The notes below the pieces were generated by a model, which was given only the letters and a program-made list of their open reading frames with translations, made no database searches and was not told the origin of the DNA. A DNA stretch of 49,528 nt from Muribaculaceae bacterium (lineage in GTDB: Bacteria > Bacteroidota > Bacteroidia > Bacteroidales > Muribaculaceae), in the NCBI GenBank assembly GCA_014867205.1, contig WGUO01000025.1:1-49528 (forward strand), read 5' to 3'. Shown piece by piece: positions 1 to 6,773 of this stretch. Every line of letters starts with the position of its first letter. Positions within the stretch are counted from its first letter, which is position 1. The translations under genes were made by a program, and so were the position numbers.

Positions 1-618
1 CACTTTCCCTATAACAAATACTGTAATTCCGGAGCGCCGCTTTATGAACAGAGACGTGTAGGATGCGGACCGCTCGCCGTCGGCACCATAATGGGATACT
101 ACAAGTGGCCGGCTGCGGCAGATGGATATACTTTCGACTGGACTGGAATGTATTCCTATCTGTATCATGACGGGTGGTCGAGGCTTTTTGAAATACTCGG
201 AAGACCAAAATATCTTAACAGTGATTATTCAAATCCCGATGGTACCTCTACACCAATTTTAAGATATGTACCAGCTTTTCAAAAAATGGGATACACTAAC
301 CAAAAGTCGGAACGCTTCTCCACATCCAAAGTTGCGGATGAACTCATATCGGGCAATCCCGTCCTATGCAGAGGAGACAGTATGTCAATATCCACTAAGG
401 GCCACGCATGGGTAATCGACGGGGGATATGTTGTCGGGGAAGAGGAGATTGCCGTTGTCAAGGGAGAGGAAAAGAAAAAGGTATATTATAACTATTTCAA
501 CTGCATATGGGGCTTGACAAGCAAGAACAACGGTTACTTCCTGTATGAGCCCGGTTCAAATAGTTTGGACTCCTTCAGGGACCTGTCTATTGTGTATGGA
601 TTCAGACCCAACAGATAA
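1..618 (+). CDS. C10 family (streptopain/SpeB-like) cysteine protease, 3' part only
   Basis: The reading frame is open from base 1, so the gene starts outside the window; 205 C-terminal codons are present. The segment VGCGPLAVGTIMGYYKWP (nt 58-108) matches the catalytic-cysteine motif of peptidase family C10, with the Cys at nt 64-66. GHAWVIDGG supplies the catalytic His (nt 403-405). It is followed by the FNCIWG...NGYF segment, where the family's usual Asn-Trp-Gly pattern sits. Family members are secreted or surface papain-fold proteases of Bacteroidetes and streptococci. The Cys-His spacing is about 113 residues. Signal peptide and propeptide lie upstream and cannot be judged. A serpin starts 43 nt downstream on the same strand with no terminator between them, so the two are probably cotranscribed. 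Substrate unknown. Confidence 0.85.
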   Translation, partial: HFPYNKYCNSGAPLYEQRRVGCGPLAVGTIMGYYKWPAAADGYTFDWTGMYSYLYHDGWSRLFEILGRPKYLNSDYSNPDGTSTPILRYVPAFQKMGYTNQKSERFSTSKVADELISGNPVLCRGDSMSISTKGHAWVIDGGYVVGEEEIAVVKGEEKKKVYYNYFNCIWGLTSKNNGYFLYEPGSNSLDSFRDLSIVYGFRPNR

Positions 619-661
619 TGGAAAATTAATAACTAATCACAACACATAACACCAAAAGATT

Positions 662-1894
662 ATGAAAAGAAAAGTTTTCGCGGCATGCATGCTCTCCATT
701 AGCGCAGCCTTGCTGACAGCCGGATGCAGCAATGACGGCGACGTGGAGGGGGCAAAGTCTTCCGAGCCGGTCAGGATACCGCTTACAGAGGATACCCGTG
801 CGATGGTGGATAACGGCAACAGCTTCGGCATTGACCTTCTGAGTGCCGTCGGGGAAGAGAAGAAGGGCAATTTCGTCATCTCGCCGTTCAGCGCGTTCAT
901 GACGGCCGCCATGCTCGCCAACGGAGACTGCGGCCTTTCCAGAGACCAGATCATGAGCGCCATGGGGCTTGAGGGTACAGACGCCGACCTCGCCATTCTT
1001 AACGATTACTGCAGGAGCCTGTCGTCATTCCTCCCCAAGGTAGACGGGAACGTGACATGCTCGCTCGCCAACGGCGCATGGGCAGACCCTGTGGAGGGTT
1101 TCCTTGACACATTCTCAGGCGTGCTCTCCGACAGTTTCGGAGCTGAATGCCGGAACATATCGCCGGCAGGCGAGGCCGGACGCGCAGACATCAACGGCTG
1201 GGTCAGCGGCAAGACATCAGACATGATCCCCGAGTTCCTGAAAGAGCCGCTGGACGATAAGACAACGTTCGCCATAGTGAATGCCGTCTACTTCAAGGGA
1301 GAGTGGCAGAACCGTTTTGACAAGGCAAGGACGCGCCCGGCAATATTCCACAACGCCGACGGCTCGGAGTCAGAACCCATGCAGATGCAGTTCTCCGGGA
1401 AGGCAGCCGTGCTGCCGACCGAGGACTACACCTGGGTCGGGCTCAAATACGGCAACGGCAACTTCGAGATGGTTCTGGCCGTTCCCAATGACGGAAACGG
1501 GGACATGCTCTCAAAGGAGAGACTGCATCAGATGCTGTCAGAACTCAGACACCTGACACGGGCCGATGTCGAGCTGAAGATGCCGAGGTTCGAGGTGGAG
1601 TCAGACATCGACCTGGTCGGGTCTCTGAAAAGGATGGGCATCCTCGCTCCCTTTGACAGCGATCTTGGCCTTGACAACATCAGCCGCATTCCGCAATATC
1701 TCAAAGTATATAAGCAGGGAGTGAGGATCGAAGTCGACGAGGAAGGCTCGGTGGCTGCCGCCGCCACGATAGCCACCAGCGGGGATATGTCATCCGATAA
1801 GTTTGAACTCACGGTCGACCGTCCGTTCATATTCCTGGTCCGCGAGACCACCACAGGGGCTATCCTCTTCGCAGGAAGAATCAACAGCCTCTAA
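662..1894 (+). CDS. Serpin-family protease inhibitor, predicted lipoprotein
   Basis: The 410-residue protein has an N-terminal lipoprotein signal ending in a lipobox (LTAGC, Cys22). It should therefore be lipid-anchored in the envelope after Lgt processing. The body has serpin hallmarks: NFVISPFSAFMTAAMLANG in helix B, TFAIVNAVYFKGEWQNRFD (strand 3A region) and the C-terminal DRPFIFLVRE. The reactive-centre hinge EEGSVAAAAT (residues 360-369) has the Gly at P15 and small residues at P12-P9 that mark inhibitory serpins. Counting 17 residues as in antitrypsin places Met376-Ser377 at P1-P1'. Bacteroidetes serpins such as miropin of Tannerella are known to inhibit both serine and cysteine proteases. 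Its position directly behind a C10 protease suggests a companion inhibitor that protects the producer. That role is inference. Confidence 0.93.
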   Translation: MKRKVFAACMLSISAALLTAGCSNDGDVEGAKSSEPVRIPLTEDTRAMVDNGNSFGIDLLSAVGEEKKGNFVISPFSAFMTAAMLANGDCGLSRDQIMSAMGLEGTDADLAILNDYCRSLSSFLPKVDGNVTCSLANGAWADPVEGFLDTFSGVLSDSFGAECRNISPAGEAGRADINGWVSGKTSDMIPEFLKEPLDDKTTFAIVNAVYFKGEWQNRFDKARTRPAIFHNADGSESEPMQMQFSGKAAVLPTEDYTWVGLKYGNGNFEMVLAVPNDGNGDMLSKERLHQMLSELRHLTRADVELKMPRFEVESDIDLVGSLKRMGILAPFDSDLGLDNISRIPQYLKVYKQGVRIEVDEEGSVAAAATIATSGDMSSDKFELTVDRPFIFLVRETTTGAILFAGRINSL

Positions 1895-1920
1895 AAAACA
1901 TTGTCTCGCCACAGCAATTT

Positions 1921-1957
1921 TCGGGCTGATTCCATTCAAGGAGCCAGCCCGATTTTT
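1921..1957 (+). terminator. Rho-independent terminator after the serpin
   Basis: TCGGGCTG (1921-1928) and CAGCCCGA (1945-1952) form a perfect 8-bp stem around a 16-nt loop, followed directly by five T (1953-1957). It lies 26 nt after the serpin stop and would end the C10 protease-serpin transcript. Confidence 0.75.
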
Positions 1958-2097
1958 ACCGGCTTTTTACAGACTCCAGAGGAAGAACGGCTTCATGTTC
2001 CGCGTCGGTGTCACGCCCACATTCTCGTTGGGGGGGCAGTTATCTGTCTCTGTTCTCCGGCATAGTGCCCTATGTCAGTGTCGGATACACGCTGTAG
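1958..2097 (+). pseudogene. Frameshifted C-terminal remnant of an outer-membrane beta-barrel protein
   Basis: Translation up to a run of seven G (about 2030-2036) gives RKNGFMFRVGVTPTFSLGG. Shifting frame at that run continues as YLSLFSGIVPYVSVGYTL and then a stop at 2095-2097. The alternating hydrophobic pattern and the aromatic C-terminal strand are typical of Bacteroidetes outer-membrane barrels. No start or upstream half is present, so this is a decayed fragment rather than a gene. The parent family is inferred from pattern only. Confidence 0.5.
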
Positions 2098-2490
2098 AGG
2101 CATCGAGGGTGAGGTTAAGGCCCCGGTGGGCACATTCCTCACCGAGTCAGAGTTCATAACCTACCTCTTCTCGCACGGGGGAGACTGCCAGATCCGACTC
2201 GTAGCCGCCGACTGTGCCTACATCGGATACGTCTCACTCTGACAGGAACTGCATCTTGGCTGGATGCTGTTCACATGGCAGCATCAAAACTTACTCCAAC
2301 AAGATTCTATAAGTGTCGCTGCAAGGCATCCCCTACAAGTTTTACTCATTCTACTCAACCGATGCCTGCGGCGCACTTATACAGAACTGCATCGTATTCA
2401 GAGATGATAATATGGATTGCAGTTGCGGCGCCAATGTGTGAAACAGCTACGGCAACAACTAATATAAACTGCTTAAAAACGCGCGCTGAC
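2098..2490 (+). pseudogene. Decayed coding remnants, origin unclear
   Basis: No intact gene lies here. One frame from about 2110 reads as plausible protein for 42 codons (contains GTFLTESEFITYLFSHGGD) to a stop at 2240-2242. A second stretch (about 2243-2480), interrupted by stops, reads as Cys/Asn/Gly-rich segments such as DACGALIQNCIVFRDDN and later NSYGNN. These resemble the short N-x-G-N repeats of parallel beta-helix adhesin-like proteins. Together with the barrel remnant just upstream this looks like a graveyard of surface-protein genes. Confidence is low because only fragments can be read. Confidence 0.3.
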
Positions 2491-2505
2491 TGAATGTTCT
2501 TTTAG

Positions 2506-2796
2506 ATGAAACAAATTGATAAAGAGACGGAACGTAGGTTGAGGTGGCTATTTTTGCCTTTGTTCATCACGGTGGTAACTGTAATGCTTGACTTGTTTCT
2601 AAGATGGAATTTATTTTCCGTGTCAACTGTAAACTATGTTTTAATGATCATGTTGGCAATTCCTATCTTAGGCTATTGTATTGCAGCTATAAGGCAGAAG
2701 TGCTGGGGATATCTTGCTATTATATTAGCAATAACTCTTATAGCGTATCTCAATATAACTGATTTCTTTGAATATATACTTTCCCCAAAGGAATAG
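2506..2796 (+). CDS. Small three-helix membrane protein (paralog A), unknown function
   Basis: The 96-residue protein is not recognised. It begins with a charged MKQIDKETERR segment, then has three hydrophobic helices (about residues 13-31, 40-62 and 68-88) and a short charged tail. It is a clear paralog of the next gene: both share MKQ[IL]D[KR]ET at the start and a C-I-A-A-[IV]-[RK]-Q-K-C-W-x-Y-L-A segment between helices 2 and 3. The conserved charged QKCW loop would face one side of the inner membrane. DNA is AT-rich compared with the chromosome further right. An immunity-like or structural role is possible, but nothing in the sequence proves one. Confidence 0.65.
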   Translation: MKQIDKETERRLRWLFLPLFITVVTVMLDLFLRWNLFSVSTVNYVLMIMLAIPILGYCIAAIRQKCWGYLAIILAITLIAYLNITDFFEYILSPKE

Positions 2797-2877
2797 TTTG
2801 TTCCTATTGAGATATACCATTAGAGAATCAAATATCAAGACCGTATCAACCGATAATATTGTAATATTCCATGATAG

Positions 2878-3192
2878 ATGAAACAGTTAGATAGGGAAAC
2901 AAAAGAAAAAATATTGTGGTTTTCCATTCCAGCGGGAATTGTTTGCTTGTATGACATTTATGTGTTATTTTTTAGCAATGATTATGCTGAAAGCGGTAAA
3001 ATATGCCTTATTGCCACGATTATAACTCTAACTATCCCCTTGGCCGGAGCATGTATTGCAGCTGTAAAACAGAAATGTTGGAGATACCTCGCCAATATTC
3101 TGGCTATGGCTGCGGTGTTGTACATTTGTATGTTCTTTTTGCTTTGGGTACTCCTTACACCTGCTGATGAACTTTTGAAATTAACGCAATAA
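2878..3192 (+). CDS. Small three-helix membrane protein (paralog B), unknown function
   Basis: The 104-residue protein starts 81 nt after paralog A and has the same layout: MKQLDRETKEK, a first hydrophobic helix, a polar loop (FFSNDYAESGK), a second helix, the shared CIAAVKQKCWRYLA block, and a third helix. Identity with paralog A is concentrated in the first eight residues and in the block from the end of helix 2 into helix 3. This indicates an old tandem duplication. The family is not recognised. The two may form a hetero-oligomer or be variants of one function; this is inference. Confidence 0.65.
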   Translation: MKQLDRETKEKILWFSIPAGIVCLYDIYVLFFSNDYAESGKICLIATIITLTIPLAGACIAAVKQKCWRYLANILAMAAVLYICMFFLLWVLLTPADELLKLTQ

Positions 3193-3239
3193 GCCTCAAA
3201 TATACATAATGCAATTATAAACTTAAAAATCTTTTCCTT

Positions 3240-3959
3240 ATGAGTCTGAGGAATCCACTGACATTTGCTATGCTCGTCTTCGCAGCGATGATATTGGCGC
3301 CAGAGGCATCGGGTCAGGAGATGCCGGAGGATGACGGAGAATCCGGTAAACCAGGATGTGAGTTTTTATGGGGGCCGAGGGCCTCTTTCGATATCTTCAG
3401 TTGCGAAAAGTCCACAGACATGAGTCCGCATGACCCTGATGAGATCGGACTCGGCGCCTCTGCCGGTGTCGCCGCCCGGTTTATGTGGCATCGCCGCTGG
3501 TTCGTTGAGTCGGGTCTGTTTTTATCCTACGGCAACGCCTCTGTGCCTGTGTCAGTATGGAGTGACGATGGCAACGGTGCGGTGGCGCTGCATGACTCGT
3601 ATACATTGAGTCGTGGCGCGATACAACTTCCGGTGCATCTCGGTGTCCGCTGGGATATCAACGAGAATTTAGGCATAGGGGTCTTTACCGGGGTGCGACT
3701 CTCGTGGGGATTCGCGGGCAGTCTCAGCAACGGTCCCTCTTACATGCCTGAATTCGACCTCTACGGCGATAACGGCGTATGGAGACGATTCGGCGTTGCG
3801 CCGGTTATCGGTGTCGAGTTTTGGTGCGCCCGCAACATGAGTGTGTCGGTAGCCGGCAACTTAGGAGTCAACAACATGGCGCGTAAGCCGATATTCGAAA
3901 CAAACCACATGGACGAGTCCGAGTGCCGCATCGCCTACACCTATTGGTTCGGAAGGTAG
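3240..3959 (+). CDS. Outer-membrane beta-barrel (PorT-like/OMP_b-brl) family protein
   Basis: The 239-residue protein begins with a cleavable signal peptide (about residues 1-25, ending EASGQ). A short acidic linker and a series of amphipathic strands follow: GPRASFDIFS, LGASAGVAARFMWH, FVESGLFLSYG, IQLPVHLGVRWDI, LGIGVFTGVRLSWGF and FGVAPVIGVEFW. It ends in an aromatic strand (AYTYWFGR), as expected for a small barrel inserted by Bam. This layout matches the Bacteroidetes porin-family or PorT-like barrels of about 200-240 residues. No specific ligand can be named. It lies alone between the small membrane proteins and the C25 protease, and a possible terminator follows. Confidence 0.75.
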   Translation: MSLRNPLTFAMLVFAAMILAPEASGQEMPEDDGESGKPGCEFLWGPRASFDIFSCEKSTDMSPHDPDEIGLGASAGVAARFMWHRRWFVESGLFLSYGNASVPVSVWSDDGNGAVALHDSYTLSRGAIQLPVHLGVRWDINENLGIGVFTGVRLSWGFAGSLSNGPSYMPEFDLYGDNGVWRRFGVAPVIGVEFWCARNMSVSVAGNLGVNNMARKPIFETNHMDESECRIAYTYWFGR

Positions 3960-4038
3960 GCTCTTTACGAAATCATTTTATACTCCGCATATTATCAGTG
4001 TCTTATCGCGGAATTGTTATTATCCAACACACTTTTCA

Positions 4039-4060
4039 ACCCCAAATTGGGGTGTTTTTA
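4039..4060 (+). terminator. Weak terminator after the barrel gene
   Basis: ACCCC (4039-4043) and GGGGT (4049-4053) form a short stem with a 5-nt loop, followed by GTTTTTA. The decamer ACACTTTTCAA occurs twice nearby (about 4029 and 4062), and further short hairpins (AATCC-TGAG-GGATT) follow. The remaining gene-free DNA from 3960 to 4378 is AT-rich. Beyond this, I see only a promoter and a 30-codon reading frame in it. Confidence 0.4.
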
Positions 4061-4203
4061 TACACTTTTCAATCCTGAGGGATTCCGTCCTGTACCGGAC
4101 CTAAAAAGTAGACTCTTTTTGATAGTTATTGGAAGTAAAATGTCACTGTTTTGATTATAAAATTTGATTTTGTTAAACTTATTTTAATATTTGGTAGTAA
4201 AAA

Positions 4204-4235
4204 TTTGCTTTTATAGCAAAAAATATTTATTTTTG
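4204..4235 (+). promoter_or_regulatory. Bacteroidetes-type promoter for the C25 protease
   Basis: TTTG (4204-4207), a 20-nt spacer and TATTTTTG (4228-4235) match the Bacteroides sigma-ABfr consensus TTTG-N19-21-TAnnTTTG. Transcription would begin near 4242, giving a leader of about 137 nt before the protease start codon at 4379. The AT-rich surroundings raise the chance of a coincidental match. Confidence 0.5.
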
Positions 4236-4261
4236 TCAAAAATATAGGGTGGCTGTTTTAA

Positions 4262-4354
4262 ATGACCATATGGGAGGATGACCAGCGAAGCCCCAAAAAT
4301 AGTGTTTCATGGAACTGCATTAACGGTCAATGCATATGTCATAGACAATTTTAA
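4262..4354 (+). CDS. Possible 30-codon leader peptide, cysteine-containing
   Basis: An ATG at 4262 opens 30 codons ending at TAA 4352-4354. It lies about 20 nt after the predicted transcription start and 24 nt before the C25 protease start codon. The product carries SWNCINGQCICH, with three Cys in nine residues. No signal peptide is present. It could be a leader peptide affecting translation of the protease, a fragment of a larger decayed gene, or chance. Only its position and composition support it. Confidence 0.3.
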   Translation: MTIWEDDQRSPKNSVSWNCINGQCICHRQF

Positions 4355-4378
4355 GGTAGTTTTAATTTATTTACCGGT

Positions 4379-6763
4379 ATGAAGCGAATTTTATTTTTTA
4401 TTATTTGTATAATATCGCATTTGTCTGCAATGATATGTGCTGGAAATGTGTATCGTACTTCCGTGTGTTTGCAAAAGAGTGATTTTTTGCAAAAATTCGA
4501 TTCGGATAAGGGGGCGCTCCTTTCAAGTGAAAAATATCCCTTAACCAACCTGATAACTAATGATTCTATAGATGATATAGCCTATGGTATAAGTATAGTA
4601 GTCCCTGGTAATCATTCTTTTAGTGATGCCAGTTTTCATCTTTCGAATTATTCTATCATTCCTGTTGAAAATACGGGTGGCCTTAATAGTAGCATTCTTT
4701 CGGACGAAAGCAAATATTGCAACTATGAATCTGAAGCCAAATGGAAACATGTCTATACGTCTAATCAAGGAGGAATGACATTCTTTCATTTCCTATTCTC
4801 TCCCTTTAAATTAGATAAGGAAAATTTATGGCTGATTGGGACTCAGGTTGATCTAAAAATAGAGTATGAAGAAATTCTCTCATTTGAACAGGAAGTCAAC
4901 ATTAGTACAGAATGGCTTGACTTTCTATTAGAGTCTGCAATTAACAATGTAGCAGTCGCATCTTTATCCTTAGATGAGAATAATGTCAGTAACTCTGAAA
5001 TTTTGAGTAACGATAGGTATGACTATATAATAATTACATCAGAATCTTTAAAACCAAGTTTTAATCAATTGGCTTTCTGGAAAACTATTAAAGGCATCAA
5101 GACCCATGTTGTAAGCATAGAGGATATAGATAGCCTGTTTAAAGGTAGTGATTTAGTTGTAAAAATAAAAAAGTATTTGCAAAAGGCATATTACAATGGA
5201 ACTCGTTTTGCTATGCTTGGTGGAGATGTAACAATAGTACCGACCAGATATTGTGAGATCTCAGATGGAAAGAGGATAGAAACAGTTCCTGTGGATATGT
5301 ATTATGGATGTATGGGAGGTAATTTTGAGTGGAATGCTAATGAGAACGACATCTATGGAGAGCCTGATGATGGAATAGATTATTGTTCCAATTTATTTGT
5401 GACCAGACTTCCGGTTAAAAATTCAGAAGAAACTATTTCTTATTGTAAAAGGATTATTGATTACGAGTTCAATTCTCACCAGAATCGAATCCAGATTCCA
5501 GAGAAATCAAGTTTTCTATGCTGTGGATCATATTTAATATATCAAGGAGAGGCGAATAATCGTAGTAGGGAATATGATGGGAGCGATTATGGTGAGACTT
5601 TATATTCTAGACACTTTAAAGATAAATGGGAAGGCGACGTTACTCGTTTGTATGAGTCTAATTCACATTATTATGGTGAACTTAGCATAGAATTGAAATC
5701 CACTACTCTTCAAGAATGTTTGCGAAAAGGATATTCATTTGTAAATATGATGTCACATGGCGACTATAATGGGTGGAAGTTTTGTAATAATGATAAATAT
5801 TCTTGTGAAAATGCAAGAACTTTGGTAAATTCCGGATTCTCAAATATAACGACTATTGCATGTTTTTCAAATGAATTTGATACGGAAGAAAAGATTGAGG
5901 GAGAGTGCTTGAGCGAAAGTTTTATTAGAAATGGTAAAAGCGGGGTATTAACATATTTGGGAGCAACCAGGACAGGTATAGGAAATTTCTCTGCTATAAA
6001 GGATAATAGTATAGATGGTTATGGCCCGTCATATTCGCATGTAGCAAAATATTATGATTGTTTATTGCAGTCAAAGTCCAAATTTAATAATTTCGGAGAA
6101 CTTGTAGGAATGGCGAAATATATATTGAGTAATAATAATTTTGATATAACTTCCCGATGGGTTCAATTTGGCTTAAATCCAATAGGCGACTCAGAATTGC
6201 CCATTGTTACATCACAAATCCAAATGATAGATAGACCTTCGATAGTATGGTCTGAAGGTTTATTGACAATTACTGTGAATGAGAAGGATTGTCATTTATG
6301 CGTGTCTTCTCCAAAAAATCTTTCAATATATAAAAGGTCGGAGGGATATGGTACTCATTTGTTCAACGATATTAATTCTACTGTTTTAATTTGTTTTACA
6401 AAAAGGAATTGTATCCCGCGATTATATAGATTGTCTTTGACCGGAAAGATTGGGAACCCTTCTGCATGGTCCGTGGAAGAACTTACAGATATTCCATATA
6501 GTGATTCCTGTAGTCCAAATACTATTGGAGGAATACAAGATATTAGTTTGGAAAATGAAATGGTAAAGATTTGTTATGAGGTGTTGGATAAAACTAATAA
6601 TGTTAATATCATATTGACAGATAAGTATGGTATGCAGGTAGAGAATATGAGTTGTGGATCTGACAATAATTCTGTATGTATTCAACGTCCTGATTCGGGA
6701 TTATACGTTGTGTCGCTATTACAAAACGGAGAGGTCATAGATTCAAAAAAAACTATTTTTTAA
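4379..6763 (+). CDS. Gingipain-like C25 cysteine protease with T9SS sorting domain
   Basis: The 794-residue protein has a signal peptide (residues 1 to about 21, ending SAMICAG). An N-terminal propeptide-like region of about 200 residues follows, then a caspase-like C25 catalytic region starting at YDYIIITSESLKPSFNQLA. Typical family blocks are FAMLGGDVTIVPTRY, VDMYYGCMGG and FVTRLPVKN. The catalytic His460 lies in NMMSHGDYNGW and Cys495 in TTIACFSNEFD. The C-terminus (PDSGLYVVSLLQNGEVIDSKKTIF region) has the shape of a type A T9SS sorting domain, so export through the PorV/PorU system seems likely. The gene is strikingly AT-rich compared with the GC-rich core genes in the window, which suggests transfer from another source. 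The next gene starts 10 nt later and also carries a sorting domain. Substrate specificity cannot be read. Confidence 0.9.
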   Translation: MKRILFFIICIISHLSAMICAGNVYRTSVCLQKSDFLQKFDSDKGALLSSEKYPLTNLITNDSIDDIAYGISIVVPGNHSFSDASFHLSNYSIIPVENTGGLNSSILSDESKYCNYESEAKWKHVYTSNQGGMTFFHFLFSPFKLDKENLWLIGTQVDLKIEYEEILSFEQEVNISTEWLDFLLESAINNVAVASLSLDENNVSNSEILSNDRYDYIIITSESLKPSFNQLAFWKTIKGIKTHVVSIEDIDSLFKGSDLVVKIKKYLQKAYYNGTRFAMLGGDVTIVPTRYCEISDGKRIETVPVDMYYGCMGGNFEWNANENDIYGEPDDGIDYCSNLFVTRLPVKNSEETISYCKRIIDYEFNSHQNRIQIPEKSSFLCCGSYLIYQGEANNRSREYDGSDYGETLYSRHFKDKWEGDVTRLYESNSHYYGELSIELKSTTLQECLRKGYSFVNMMSHGDYNGWKFCNNDKYSCENARTLVNSGFSNITTIACFSNEFDTEEKIEGECLSESFIRNGKSGVLTYLGATRTGIGNFSAIKDNSIDGYGPSYSHVAKYYDCLLQSKSKFNNFGELVGMAKYILSNNNFDITSRWVQFGLNPIGDSELPIVTSQIQMIDRPSIVWSEGLLTITVNEKDCHLCVSSPKNLSIYKRSEGYGTHLFNDINSTVLICFTKRNCIPRLYRLSLTGKIGNPSAWSVEELTDIPYSDSCSPNTIGGIQDISLENEMVKICYEVLDKTNNVNIILTDKYGMQVENMSCGSDNNSVCIQRPDSGLYVVSLLQNGEVIDSKKTIF

Positions 6764-6773
6764 TTATTCAGAT

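Noticed and set aside
1803..2159. 118-codon frame overlapping the serpin end
   Set aside because: Its first part is out of frame with the serpin and meaningless; only the segment after 1958 reads as barrel protein and is reported as a remnant.
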